64,000 bases of DNA, taken from assembly GCA_963815965.1 (NCBI GenBank), contig CAWFIT010000005.1, positions 81,864 through 145,863 of the forward strand, in the 5' to 3' direction. The DNA is from DASVFB01 sp963815965. Lineage in GTDB: Bacteria; Actinomycetota; Thermoleophilia; Gaiellales; Gaiellaceae. The translations under genes and the position numbers were made by a program. The notes under the pieces are model-generated. The model worked only from the letters and a program-made list of their open reading frames with translations. It did no database searches and was not told the DNA's origin. Each line of letters starts with the position of its first letter. Position 1 is the first letter of the stretch. This document shows positions 15,034 through 23,642 of the stretch, piece after piece.

Positions 15034-15759
15034 GTGAAGCTGACCGTCGTGGGCTGCTCCCCCGCCTGGCCGAACCCGGGGGGCGCGCAGTCCGGCTATC
15101 TCGTCAACGGCTCGGGCAACCTCTTGCTCGATTGCGGGCCCGGCGTGCTCGCGCGTCTGCGCGAGCGCTCTCCGTGGCCGAGCGTGGACGCGATCGTGAT
15201 CACGCACTTCCATCTCGACCACTGGGGCGACCTCGTCCCGTGGGTGTGGGGCTCGATGTACCTCCAGGGACGCGGGGACGCGCCGCAGCGCGCGGCGGTG
15301 TGGGTGCCGCCCGGCGGGATCGAGCAACTCGAGCAGTTCGGCTCGCGGCTCGGTTTCCCCGACATGTTCGAGCGCGTGTTCGGCGTGCACGAGTACGCGA
15401 ACGGCGTACCGTTCGTCGCTGCGAATCACACCGTCGTCGCAACACGCGTGCCGCACTACAGGCTCGACGCCTACGCCTTGCGCGTGACGGGCGATCGCAC
15501 GATGACCTATTCGGGCGACTCCGGCCCGAGCAACGCACTTGCCGACGCGGCGCGCGACGCGGACCTCTTCGTCTGCGAGGCGACGCTGCTGCGCGGGGAG
15601 CTCGACGGCGAGCCGCGCGGGCATCTCGCGCTCGACGAGGCGCTGGCGGCGTTCGAAGCGTCGGGTGCGAAGCGTCTGCTGCTCACGCACCGCCCGTCCG
15701 AGCTCCCGTCGAACGGCGACCACGAGTTCGCCCACGACGGGCTCGAAGTCTCGATCTAG
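15034..15759 (+). CDS. Metallo-beta-lactamase fold hydrolase (RNase Z/cyclic phosphodiesterase-like)
   Basis: 241 residues from GTG 15034. The fold starts with KLTVVGCSPAWPNPGGAQSGYLV, has the metal motif HFHLDHWGD, the histidine in PHYRLDAYALR, GDSGPS and a C-terminal LLLTHRPSE. The SGYLV..GSGNLLLDCGPG stretch resembles phosphodiesterase/RNase Z-like members. The nearby cNMP proteins make a cyclic-nucleotide phosphodiesterase conceivable, but nothing in the sequence proves this. Divergent from the cNMP-binding gene, 39 bp apart. Confidence 0.88.
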   Translation: MKLTVVGCSPAWPNPGGAQSGYLVNGSGNLLLDCGPGVLARLRERSPWPSVDAIVITHFHLDHWGDLVPWVWGSMYLQGRGDAPQRAAVWVPPGGIEQLEQFGSRLGFPDMFERVFGVHEYANGVPFVAANHTVVATRVPHYRLDAYALRVTGDRTMTYSGDSGPSNALADAARDADLFVCEATLLRGELDGEPRGHLALDEALAAFEASGAKRLLLTHRPSELPSNGDHEFAHDGLEVSI

Positions 15760-15763
15760 CGCG

Positions 15764-15874
15764 TTGGCCGACGGTCCGGACGGCTACTTCGACGAGCGCG
15801 TCGCCGCGCAAGGACCCAGCGACAGCCGTAAGCACGTGTCCGTCTGGGAGAAGCCGGCGGACGCGCGTCAGTGA
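15764..15874 (+). CDS. Small ORF resembling the first residues of SAM methyltransferases
   Basis: 36 residues from TTG 15764, 4 nt after the previous stop: DGPDGYFDERVAAQ and then a short basic/polar tail. YFDERVAA is reminiscent of the N-terminus of some class I SAM-dependent methyltransferases, but nothing of the fold follows, so it is either a remnant or a genuine small protein. Codon third positions look coding. Overlaps the convergent gene by 7 nt. Confidence 0.4.
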   Translation: MADGPDGYFDERVAAQGPSDSRKHVSVWEKPADARQ

Positions 15875-16815
15875 TGCCCGCAGAGCCGCTCGCCGTACTG
15901 CGCGGCCATCGCGCGAACCTTCGCGCTCATCTGCGTCTCGAGATCGAACAGCGCGGGGTCCTTCGGGTTGTAGTCGGGGAGGCCGTTGCCGACCCACGCG
16001 ATGTCAGGCGTGACGCCGGGGCCCGAGAGCGTCAGGCGGTACCGCTTGCCGTTGCCCGCGACCTTCCGCGTGCGCTGGGGCGGGTAGTTCCCATACGAGG
16101 CGTACGGGTAGAAGCCGTAGCAGAACATCCCGCTGGGCTTGTGTACGACGAACGAGTTCTCGCGCATCCAGCCGGGGCCGTACGCAGAGCCGAACGTGTC
16201 GAGGAAGAGCAGTCTCCCGAAGCCGTCGAGCGGCCTCCCCGATGACGTCGTCTTGAAGCCGTGGATCGGCTGCCCCTTGTACGTCGCGCGGCCGAAGAGC
16301 TCGTGGAATCTTCCGCCGTAGACCCAGTCCTCGTAGACCTCGAGTTGCGCGAGCTCGCCGGTCCAGTGCGAGAGGTGCAGCTCCCAGACCTTCTGCTCGT
16401 GCATCCAGGGGATGTACCCGACGTTCGGGAGCATGCGCTGCCAGGCCTGCAGTGCCCAGTAGGAGCCGTCCTTGGCCTTGCACGCCGCCACGAACCACGC
16501 CAGCGTCGGGCCGTCGTAGGGCCGGCACGTGTTCTTGAAGTGCCGCCACTTGCCGCGGCCGCCGGAGTAGTCGACCTTGAACTTGACCTGCTTGGCGGCG
16601 CGAGTCGGCGGGCGTGCGTTGATCGCGCCCGAGTAGAAGACGTGCCACATGCGGCCGCGCTGGTAGTACGTGACCATCGCGCGGCCCTTGTTGTCCGTCG
16701 CGAGGTGGATGCGGGTTGCGTTCCGCGTCACGATCTCGGCAGCGCCGGCAGGCAGCGCCAGCAGCAAGGCGACGATCGCCGAGCACAGAACGGACGCAAC
16801 AGCCACGGACCTCAT
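15868..16815 (-). CDS. Secreted protein of unknown function
   Basis: 315 residues with a signal peptide (VAVASVLCSAIVALLLALPAGA). The mature part is rich in Trp, Tyr and Gly and has several short repeated aromatic patterns (YDGPTLAWFVAACKAKDGSYW, LEVYEDWVYGGRFHELFG, FCYGFYPYASYGNYPP). Cysteines at CRPYDG, AACKAK, FCYGF and LCGHH could form two disulfides. I recognise no domain. It is monocistronic by spacing, convergent with the MBL-fold and small ORF pair. Confidence 0.75.
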   Translation of the reverse strand: MRSVAVASVLCSAIVALLLALPAGAAEIVTRNATRIHLATDNKGRAMVTYYQRGRMWHVFYSGAINARPPTRAAKQVKFKVDYSGGRGKWRHFKNTCRPYDGPTLAWFVAACKAKDGSYWALQAWQRMLPNVGYIPWMHEQKVWELHLSHWTGELAQLEVYEDWVYGGRFHELFGRATYKGQPIHGFKTTSSGRPLDGFGRLLFLDTFGSAYGPGWMRENSFVVHKPSGMFCYGFYPYASYGNYPPQRTRKVAGNGKRYRLTLSGPGVTPDIAWVGNGLPDYNPKDPALFDLETQMSAKVRAMAAQYGERLCGHH

Positions 16816-16875
16816 CCTCGTCCTCCCTATCGGATGCTGCCGGGAAATTTATTAGAACGCTCCCCCGTCCGTCCG

Positions 16876-17100
16876 ATGCCCTCGCCATCGTGCCGCGGTG
16901 AGACGAACGAGCCCACCTCGACAAGCATCTGTCTCGCGTGTGGAGACGCCCTGTCGCCCACACTCGTGCGCTCCGCATCGCTGCGGTGTCACGACTGCCG
17001 CGATGCCGTGGCCCCTATCCGTCCCGAGCTGCTCGAGCGCGTCAAGCGTGGGCTCCGAACCAGGCTGCGACTGCGGTCGGCGGCCTGGGGACAGCGCTAG
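16876..17100 (+). CDS. Small zinc-ribbon-like protein
   Basis: 74 residues from ATG 16876. Two Cys pairs, CLACGD and CHDC, 15-17 residues apart, are typical of a zinc ribbon, followed by a basic helix (RPELLERVKRGLRTRLRLR) that could bind nucleic acid or a partner. It is shorter than most automated cut-offs and sits in what would otherwise be a 280-bp gap. Its TAG overlaps the stop of the convergent PLP enzyme gene. Divergent from the secreted unknown, 60 bp apart. Confidence 0.55.
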   Translation: MPSPSCRGETNEPTSTSICLACGDALSPTLVRSASLRCHDCRDAVAPIRPELLERVKRGLRTRLRLRSAAWGQR

Positions 17101-18242
17101 AAGCGGGCCGTCGCGCCGAGCCAGCGTTCGTGCGCGCCGGTGGCGAGGATGTCCTCGATCTGATCCAGAGCGAAGTCGAGCTCCTCGTCGCTTGTGAAGT
17201 AGTGCGGACCGAGGCGGATTCCCGCGTCCGGGCGGAAGTCGCAAAGGATCTGCCGCTCGGAAAGCTCCTTGTGCACGGCCTCGAAGTCGGGGACGTGCAC
17301 GGTGACGGTCCCGCCGCGCCGCTCGGGCTCCCGCGGCGAGCGCACCTCGAAGCCGCGCGCGTCAGCACCGTCGATCAGGCGCTGCGTCTGCTGCAGGGAG
17401 TTTGCGCGGATGCGATCGACGCCGATCTCCTCGATGAGGTCGTAACCCGGCGTGCACGCGTACAGCGCCGGCACGTTGGGGGTGCCGGTGAGAAAGCGCG
17501 CGATCCCATCCGCGTACTCGAGCTCGGGCTCGAAGGCGAACGGCCGCGCGTGTGCCTGCCACCCGGTCACCGACGGCTCGAGTCGGTCGATCAGGTCCGG
17601 CCGGACGTAGAGCCAGCCGGCACCGGGACCGCCGCAGAGCCACTTGACCGAGCCGCCGACCGCGAAGTCGACGCCGAGCGCAGTCACGTCGAGCGGCACA
17701 GCACCCGCGGACTGGTACGCGTCGAGGACGACGCGTGCGCCCGCCTCGTGCGCCCGCTCGACGATCGACTCGACGTCCTGAATCTCCCCCGACTTGAAGA
17801 GCACGTGCTGGACCGGCACGAGCAACGTCCGCTCGTCGATCGCACCGACCACGTCGTCGGTCGCCACGATGTCGAGCTCGCTCCTCGCCTGGTACACGTA
17901 GCGAACGCTGGGGAAGTTCTCGCGCTCGTAGACGATCCGGTTGCGCTCGCCCGGCTGCTGGAAGCACGAGAGGACGACCGCTTCGGCGATCGACACGTTC
18001 TGGTGCATGCAGACGGTTCCCGCCGGCGCGCCGACGATGCGCCCGATCTGGTCGCCGACCGTCAGCGGCATCGTCCACCAGCCCTCGCCCCACGCGCGGA
18101 TGCCACGCTCCGCCCAAGTGCGCGCGTACTCGCGCACACGCTCGTCGACCGCCGCCGGCATCGCGCCGAGCGAATGGTTGATCAGGTACGTCGTGTGCTC
18201 GAGGATCGGGAAGCGGTCGCGATACTCGAGCAGGTCGCTCAT
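17097..18242 (-). CDS. PLP-dependent enzyme, aminotransferase class V/kynureninase-like
   Basis: 381 residues. Class V fold landmarks in order: YLINHSLGAMP (N-terminal substrate loop), VLFKSGEIQDVES, VVLDAYQSAGAVPLDV (PLP Asp), GSVKWLCGGPGAGWLYVRPD (Schiff-base Lys), GTPNVPALYACTPGYDLI and a C-terminal GIRLGPHYFTSDEELD. The NSLG/GGPG features resemble kynureninase, yet the substrate cannot be fixed. First-gene ATG overlaps the stop of an upstream alpha/beta hydrolase, so it belongs to the 17-21.4 kb coupled operon. Confidence 0.85.
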   Translation of the reverse strand: MSDLLEYRDRFPILEHTTYLINHSLGAMPAAVDERVREYARTWAERGIRAWGEGWWTMPLTVGDQIGRIVGAPAGTVCMHQNVSIAEAVVLSCFQQPGERNRIVYERENFPSVRYVYQARSELDIVATDDVVGAIDERTLLVPVQHVLFKSGEIQDVESIVERAHEAGARVVLDAYQSAGAVPLDVTALGVDFAVGGSVKWLCGGPGAGWLYVRPDLIDRLEPSVTGWQAHARPFAFEPELEYADGIARFLTGTPNVPALYACTPGYDLIEEIGVDRIRANSLQQTQRLIDGADARGFEVRSPREPERRGGTVTVHVPDFEAVHKELSERQILCDFRPDAGIRLGPHYFTSDEELDFALDQIEDILATGAHERWLGATARF

Positions 18243-19078
18243 CGGACGACGAACTCGCGGATGACTGCGATCGCCTCTTCCGGCTGGTCGCGGAAGACGC
18301 CGTGGCCGGCGCCTTCGAACATGCGGAGCTCGGCCTGCGGGATCGCGGCGGCGATGTCCTCGGAGTCCGCGACGGGAGTGATCGGGTCGAGCTCGCCGCC
18401 GAGCACGAGCGTCGGGCAGCTGATGTTCGGAAGCTCAGGGAGCAGGTCGGCCGTCATGAACTCGTTGCGGAAGAAGTGGTTGCCGACCTCGAGCTTGAGA
18501 CGAGTGCGCGCGATCACGTCCGGGTCCTGCGGCTTCGGGTTGTAGACGGGCAGCGCGACGCGCATGAACTCCTCGGCCGACTCGTCCGTGAGCTCGCGGA
18601 AGTGGCGCTCGGCGACCTCGCGGACCTCGGGCCCGCCGAGGCGCTCGAACATCGGAAACGCGCGATCGGGGCGAAACTTCGCGAGGCTGCTCGACACGAT
18701 CAGCTTCGACGGCAGATCGGGATGGCGCGCAGCGGCCGCAAGCGCGACGACCCCGCCGAACGACTGCCCGAGGATCATCGGCCGTTCGAGCTCGAGCGCC
18801 TCGCAAAACTCGACGATGTCCCGCACCCAGCGGTCGAGGTTCCACTGTGCAGGATCGTCTCCGTCGCTCCGCCCTTGTCCGCGATGGTCGAGCAGAACGA
18901 GCTGCGCGACGTCGGAGAGCGGCGCGAGCGTGTGCGCCAGGCCCGAGTGGTCGAACCCAGGGCCTCCGTGTAGGAGCAGAAGCGTCGGCCGCTCGCGCAT
19001 CGTCGGGCCTTCCGGGACGAGCTTCGTGCCGATCACTTCGAAGAAGATCCGCGTGCCGTCGCGCAGCGCAACCCTCAT
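18239..19078 (-). CDS. Alpha/beta hydrolase, proline iminopeptidase-like (S33)
   Basis: 279 residues. The oxyanion motif HGGPG (LLLLHGGPGFDHSG), DHRGQGRSD, the nucleophile elbow GQSFGG, the acid in GGELDPITPV and the catalytic His in GAGHGVFRDQP are all present, which is the peptidase S33/proline iminopeptidase layout. ATG 19078 follows GGCGGAGGA. The gene is coupled by overlap on both sides (SRPBCC upstream, PLP enzyme downstream). Substrate may be an amide or ester rather than an N-terminal proline. Confidence 0.87.
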   Translation of the reverse strand: MRVALRDGTRIFFEVIGTKLVPEGPTMRERPTLLLLHGGPGFDHSGLAHTLAPLSDVAQLVLLDHRGQGRSDGDDPAQWNLDRWVRDIVEFCEALELERPMILGQSFGGVVALAAAARHPDLPSKLIVSSSLAKFRPDRAFPMFERLGGPEVREVAERHFRELTDESAEEFMRVALPVYNPKPQDPDVIARTRLKLEVGNHFFRNEFMTADLLPELPNISCPTLVLGGELDPITPVADSEDIAAAIPQAELRMFEGAGHGVFRDQPEEAIAVIREFVVR

Positions 19079-19476
19079 TCCTCCGCCACCTCCTTGAGCT
19101 TCTGCAGGCTCGAGCGCACCTCGCGCTGAGCGGTCGTCTTCACGATTCGACCAGCGAACCGAGCCGCGCCGTGCAGCGTGAGGTCGAGCTTGAACGTGAC
19201 AAGCGTTCCGTCGCCGGACGGCTCGAGGTCGAATGTCGCGCGTACGGCCGCCGGCCCACCCTCCGACGTGATCGCGAGCCTGCGCGGCGGGTCGTCCTCG
19301 ACGATGAGGAACGCCGCTTCCTGTCGCCTGCCGCCGACGCGCCTGACCTCGGTGCCCGCGTGCACGTCGACCGACTCGAGCGAGCCCTGCCATTCAGGCG
19401 CGCGCTCGAGGTCGCGCACGAGTGCGTAGACGAGCTCCTGCGGCTTCGCGATCTCCACCGAGTCCTCGACCCTCAC
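19075..19476 (-). CDS. SRPBCC (polyketide cyclase/START-like) family protein
   Basis: 133 residues from GTG 19476, which overlaps the OCD stop. The pattern EDSVEIAKPQELVYALVRDLERAPEWQGSLESV, a central hydrophobic strand region and a long C-terminal helix (AGRIVKTTAQREVRSSLQKLKEV) match the SRPBCC ligand-binding fold. Likely binds a hydrophobic small molecule or acts in lipid or cofactor handling. Coupled to the hydrolase by ATGA overlap. Confidence 0.82.
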   Translation of the reverse strand: MRVEDSVEIAKPQELVYALVRDLERAPEWQGSLESVDVHAGTEVRRVGGRRQEAAFLIVEDDPPRRLAITSEGGPAAVRATFDLEPSGDGTLVTFKLDLTLHGAARFAGRIVKTTAQREVRSSLQKLKEVAEE

Positions 19477-20422
19477 AGCTCGACCTCGATGCCTGCTCCT
19501 CGGTCGGCCGCGGCGCGCAGGACGAGCGCTGCAGCGGCCGCGTCCATGACCGCAACGCCGACGGACTTGTAGACGGTGAGCTGGTCGGCGTCGGTGCGGC
19601 CCGAACGCGTGCCGCTGAGCACCTCCCCGAGCTCGGTGAGCAGGTCGGGCGTGAGACCGCGCAGGTCGTTCGCTCCCGCGGGGAACGGCGAGAGCACGGC
19701 CTCGCGCGACTCGACGAAGACGGTCGCGTCGGCGACGAGCGCCTCCTCGAGCTCGGCGCCTGCCGGGTTGATTCCGACGGAGGTGACGTGCGTGCCCGGC
19801 GCCAGCCACTCGCGGCGGACGACCGGCTGCGGCGAGTGCGTCGTCGCGCACACGATGTCGGCGTTTCGCACGGCGTCCTCGAACGAGTCGAACGCGCTCC
19901 CGCCGACTTCCCCGGCAAGTGCCTCGGCCTTCGCGCGATCGCGGCCGGCGATCCGGATCTCCTCGATGTCGCGCACGCGCGAGACCGCCCGCGCGTGCGT
20001 GCCGCGCCTGCACGCCGGTGCCGCATACGGTGAGCACCTTCGCGTCCTCGCGCGCGAGCAGGCGCGCCGAGAGCGCAGAGCCCGCCGCCGTCCGCGTCGC
20101 GGTGATGTACGTCCCGTCCATGAGCGCGCGAAAGCGCCCCGCGCTCGGGATCGAACACGGCGATCGCAGCCTGGTGGGTCGGCAGCTCCGTGCCGGCGTT
20201 CCCTTCGAAGAGCGTCACGAGCTTGGTCTCGAGGATGTCCGCCGACGGGAGGTACGCCGGCATCACGCCGAGCAGGCCGTGCCCGGACAACGCCGCAATG
20301 CGCTGCGGCATCGACGCGCGGCCGGCGCTGAGATCGACGAATGCTTCGGCGAGCGCGTCGACGAGCGCGTCGAGATCGAGCAGCCCCTCCACGTCCTGGC
20401 GGGACAGGACCAACACGGTCAA
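19473..20422 (-). CDS. Ornithine cyclodeaminase/mu-crystallin family protein (frame broken twice)
   Basis: Joined over two shifts (about 20125 and 19995) the product is ~315 residues, normal for the family. N-terminal piece: VLSRQDVEGLLDLDALVDAL and ILETKLVTLFEGN; middle: DGTYITATRTAAGSALSARLLA then VLTVCGTGVQAR; C-terminal: IRIAGRDRAKAEALA, THVTSVGINPAGAELEEAL, DADQLTVYKSVGVAVMDAAAA. That is the OCD Rossmann order; members include ornithine cyclodeaminase, alanine dehydrogenase and ketimine reductases. Start TTG 20422 or GTG 20416. The breaks are in GC-rich runs and look like assembly indels. Confidence 0.8.
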
Positions 20423-21437
20423 GACACCTTTTTCAGCCAGGAGAGCGCCTGCTGGTTCCAGGGCACACGGTGCGTGACGCCGGCCGCCTGCATCCGCAGC
20501 GCGGTTCGCGACGTACCAGTCGTAGTTCTCGACGAGCGTCTCGACGTTGGACTTCGTCGCCTGCCAGCCGAGCAGCCGCTCGGCCTTCGAGACGTCGACG
20601 AAGGAGTCCCTCGACGCCGTCTTGTAGTGCCACTCTCCGAGCGGCGACAGCCGCGCGAGCTCGAGCGCGCGCAACGCGAGCTCCGCCGGCCGCGCGGGAA
20701 CCGGGCGCAGGCGTGAGCTCGTCCCTGCGTGCGCGATCAGCGACTCCAGGTCGCTGCGAACGGTGCCGAACTCGGTCGCTCCGACGTTGAACACCTCGCC
20801 CGCGACGTCCGCAGTGGATGCGCGGTCAATCGCATCGACGAGATCCTCCACGGCAAGCAACTGGTAGCGGTTGCCTCCGCGGCCGAGGACGTAGATGCGG
20901 CGCCCGTCGCGGATCCAGTCGAACAGGATCTCGAACACGCCTAGGCGCTCCGGGCCGAGAAACGTCTTCGGGCGGATGATCACGGTCTCCAGCGGCGACG
21001 AGCGGACGAGCCCCTCACAGGCGATCTTCGACTCGCCGTAAGGGCCGACGCCGACCAGCGGGAAGTTCTCGAAGAGCGGATGCACCTTGGGCACGCCGTA
21101 CACGGCGGTCGACGAGATGTAGACGACGCGCCGAACCGAGGCACCAACGGCCGCCGCGAGCAACGTCGCAGTGCCGTCGACGTTGACAGACATGATCTCC
21201 TGCCGCGACCCGCGGATCGGCAACGCGGCGGCCGCGTGCACGAGCACGTCCGCGCCGTCGCAAAGCTCGCTGCGCGCGCGCCGAGTCGCGCATGTCGCCG
21301 CGGATCTCGGTCAGGTCACGCTCGATCGGGTCGTCGATCGGCACGACGTCGAGCGTGCGGACGTCGTGGCCCTGCGCCAGCAGATGCCGCGCGAGGTGCA
21401 GGCCGAGAAAGCCCGCACCTCCGGAGATCGCGTACGA
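20419..21437 (-). CDS. NAD-dependent epimerase/dehydratase (extended SDR; frame broken twice)
   Basis: N-terminus ISGGAGFLGLHLARHLLAQGHDV (NAD-binding GxxGxxG) is in one frame. From about 21270 the frame changes to DVLVHAAAALPI, VVYISSTAVYG, the catalytic VGPYGESKIACE (YxxxK), IIRPKTFLGP and GWQATKSNVETLVENYDWYV. A last shift near 20485 gives THRVPWNQQALSWLKKVS and the TGA at 20419-20421. No ATG/GTG/TTG stands before ISGGAG, so the start is unresolved. The product likely modifies a nucleotide-sugar or a sterol-like substrate. Starts right after copC-copD. Confidence 0.78.
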
Positions 21438-21439
21438 AG

Positions 21440-22747
21440 CTATGGAGAGACCGTAACCGCCTGCGTCGGCTTCGGCACCGGTTGGGGCGGGGGCTTCGAG
21501 TCGACCAGCACGGCGGCGGCGAGCAGCACTGCCATCCCGACCGACGCCTCGCCGAGCAGGCTGCGCGAGAGCTTGCCGACGACCGGATGACCGCGCTCCA
21601 CGAGCGGAACGGCGATCTTGTGGTGCAGGCCGCCCCACGCGAGCGCGACCGAGACGAGCCCGAGCTTCACGAGCAGGACTTGGCCGTAGCTCTCGGTCCA
21701 CAGGTCGGACAGGTGCGGCAGGCGAAGGACGCTGAGGTAGAGCCCTGCCGCGACGAGCAGCGCGATCAGCACAGGCGCAAGTCGCGCGTAGCGCAAGAAC
21801 GTCTCGCGGCGAAGCTCGGGCGCGAGCGGCCAGACGACGAGCGCCAGCTGCACGAGCCCGCCGAGCCAGAGGCAGGCCGCGGAGAGGTGCACCCAGTCCG
21901 CGAGCTCGGACTTCCACGACGAGCCCGCATCCGCCGCCGAGTGTCCAGACAGCGAGAGCCCCGACGCGAAGACGAGCGCGACGGCGAATGCAGCCCAGAG
22001 GAGGACCTGGCGCTCGACCAGCCAGGCCAGATAGAGCAGCGCCGAGACGAGCGAGAAGCCGAGCGTCATCGCGATAAACGCGGTGCCGAAGCGGGTGCCG
22101 CTCGCGATCGGCGACAGGTCGCCGTAGAGCAGCCGCCCGAACGGCAACTGCAGCGCGTCCTCCGCGCGCAACAGGAACGCGAGGATGCCGACCTCCAGGA
22201 CGGCAATCACGCCGAGGCCCGTCAGCTTGTAGAACCGCGACTCGGCACGCGGCGGTAGGGGCCCGCGAACGATCAGCAGCCGGAAGCCGAGACCTCCGAC
22301 AAGGAGCATGAGCCCAAGGAAGTACGCCCAGCGCACGACGTGCTCCGTGCGCGTCGGGCCGGACGCGCCGTACGCCTCGGTCGGTGGTGGCGCGGCGACG
22401 CCGACGCCGAACGTCCAGACACCCGAGACGACGTGCCCGTCCGACGAGATCGCGTGCCAGCGCACGGTGTATGCGCCTTTCGGCAACCGCTTCAGCGTCG
22501 TGAGCATCAGGTGCGGATCGGCGCCGCTGCGTGTCGAGCCAGAGACGACCCGACCATCCGAGTCGACGACCACGATCGAGTTCGACAGCGCCTTCACGCC
22601 CTGGTCGAAGCGCACCCAGGCCGTGCGCGGAGCCTGCTCGAGCCGCTGCTTGTAGGACGGCTGCGTCGCGCGGACGCTCGCGTGCGCGAACGCCGATGCC
22701 GGAGCTGCGAGCGCGAGCAGCGCGATGAGTGCGATCGCCCGTCTCAT
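21440..22747 (-). CDS. CopC-CopD fusion copper-handling membrane protein
   Basis: 435 residues. Signal peptide (RRAIALIALLALAAPASAFA) is cut before HASVRATQPS, giving the N-terminal His that CopC proteins use for Cu(II); the second copper site residues fall in WHAISSDGHVVSG. After a linker, about eight membrane helices form the CopD part (HVVRWAYFLGLMLLVGGLGF, SGHSAADAGSSWKSELADWVHLSAACLWLGGL). Likely imports or handles copper across the membrane. Coupled by ATGA to a downstream-coding membrane protein upstream of it. Confidence 0.92.
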   Translation of the reverse strand: MRRAIALIALLALAAPASAFAHASVRATQPSYKQRLEQAPRTAWVRFDQGVKALSNSIVVVDSDGRVVSGSTRSGADPHLMLTTLKRLPKGAYTVRWHAISSDGHVVSGVWTFGVGVAAPPPTEAYGASGPTRTEHVVRWAYFLGLMLLVGGLGFRLLIVRGPLPPRAESRFYKLTGLGVIAVLEVGILAFLLRAEDALQLPFGRLLYGDLSPIASGTRFGTAFIAMTLGFSLVSALLYLAWLVERQVLLWAAFAVALVFASGLSLSGHSAADAGSSWKSELADWVHLSAACLWLGGLVQLALVVWPLAPELRRETFLRYARLAPVLIALLVAAGLYLSVLRLPHLSDLWTESYGQVLLVKLGLVSVALAWGGLHHKIAVPLVERGHPVVGKLSRSLLGEASVGMAVLLAAAVLVDSKPPPQPVPKPTQAVTVSP

Positions 22748-23325
22748 CGGTGCGGCTCCCCGGCGAGCGGCGACAGATGTCCGAACACAGGCGCGAGGTC
22801 ACGGTCCGAGAACAACGCGAGAGAGACGAAGACGAACACGATCGCGATGCCTGCGTTCGCGACCGCCCAGTTCGGCCGCCACGCTCTCGCGAACGGGAAC
22901 ACGGCGCCGATGACCATCGTCCACCCGAGGAGATGGTGCAGGAACGCCGAGCGCTGGAACAACCACGCGTTCTGCTCGTGCACGAGGAACGCCGCCCCGG
23001 AGACGAGGAAGGCGAACGGCGTCGCGAGCCGCCAGAGCGGGCTATGCAGCTTTCCTCTCACGAGGCCGAGCTCGGCGGCGCCGGCGAACATCATCACCTG
23101 CGCCCACGAACCGTGAGCGACCATGTGGATCGTCGAGTTCGTGAAGAACGTCATGACGGGCCACATGAGGACGCCCATCAGGAACAAGAACGACGGCCAC
23201 AGGTACGGGCGCCACGCGCGCCGCCGCCACACCTCCTCGCCGGCGATCACTTCCGCGAGCAGGAACAGGCCGAGGAGCAGAAACCCCGTTGCGAACATCC
23301 AGTGCACGTGTTCGGCGGGCGGCAT
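22744..23325 (-). CDS. Multi-pass membrane protein next to copC-copD
   Basis: 193 residues with about five or six membrane helices and several histidines at helix ends (STIHMVAHGSWAQ, VHEQNAW, AFLHHLLGW), which could bind metal or heme. ATG 23325 overlaps the stop of the small membrane protein before it; its own stop overlaps the copC-copD ATG. The three are a tight operon, so a copper role is likely but unproven. No family recognised. Confidence 0.7.
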   Translation of the reverse strand: MPPAEHVHWMFATGFLLLGLFLLAEVIAGEEVWRRRAWRPYLWPSFLFLMGVLMWPVMTFFTNSTIHMVAHGSWAQVMMFAGAAELGLVRGKLHSPLWRLATPFAFLVSGAAFLVHEQNAWLFQRSAFLHHLLGWTMVIGAVFPFARAWRPNWAVANAGIAIVFVFVSLALFSDRDLAPVFGHLSPLAGEPHR

Positions 23326-23597
23326 CACTCCTCCAGGTCCTCGATCAGCGGGCGCGCGACGAACACGTGGAAGAGCGCGCCTGCAAGGACGACGAGCAAC
23401 GGCGGCTGGACGAACAGCCACCAGAAACCCTGGCCGTGCGGATGAAGCAACGTGACGCGATACGGCTGGACGACGGCCCACACGACTCCTGCGAGCGCGG
23501 TGAGCGGACCGAGGGAAGCCAGCAGTCGGACGCGCCAGACGTCGTGCTCCGAGCGAGTCCGTGTAGCAGCAGTTTCAGTTGCAGTGTGTGTACTCAT
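23325..23597 (-). CDS. Small two-TM membrane protein in copper operon
   Basis: 90 residues with a polar N-terminal tail (THTATETAATRTRSEHD) and two membrane helices (LLASLGPLTALAGVVWAVV; FVQPPLLVVLAGALFHVFV) separated by HPHGQGFWW, a His-containing loop. First gene of the copper-associated operon. No family recognised. Confidence 0.65.
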   Translation of the reverse strand: MSTHTATETAATRTRSEHDVWRVRLLASLGPLTALAGVVWAVVQPYRVTLLHPHGQGFWWLFVQPPLLVVLAGALFHVFVARPLIEDLEE

Positions 23598-23642
23598 TGT
23601 CCTCCTCCCGAGTGTCGAACGACAACCCGGGCTTGCGCCCGG

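Noticed and set aside
14584..15735. Long open frame on the - strand through the metallo-beta-lactamase gene into the cNMP gene
   Set aside because: The part opposite 15034-15735 is antisense of a gene with an intact HFHLDH motif; only the last ~136 residues are a real protein.
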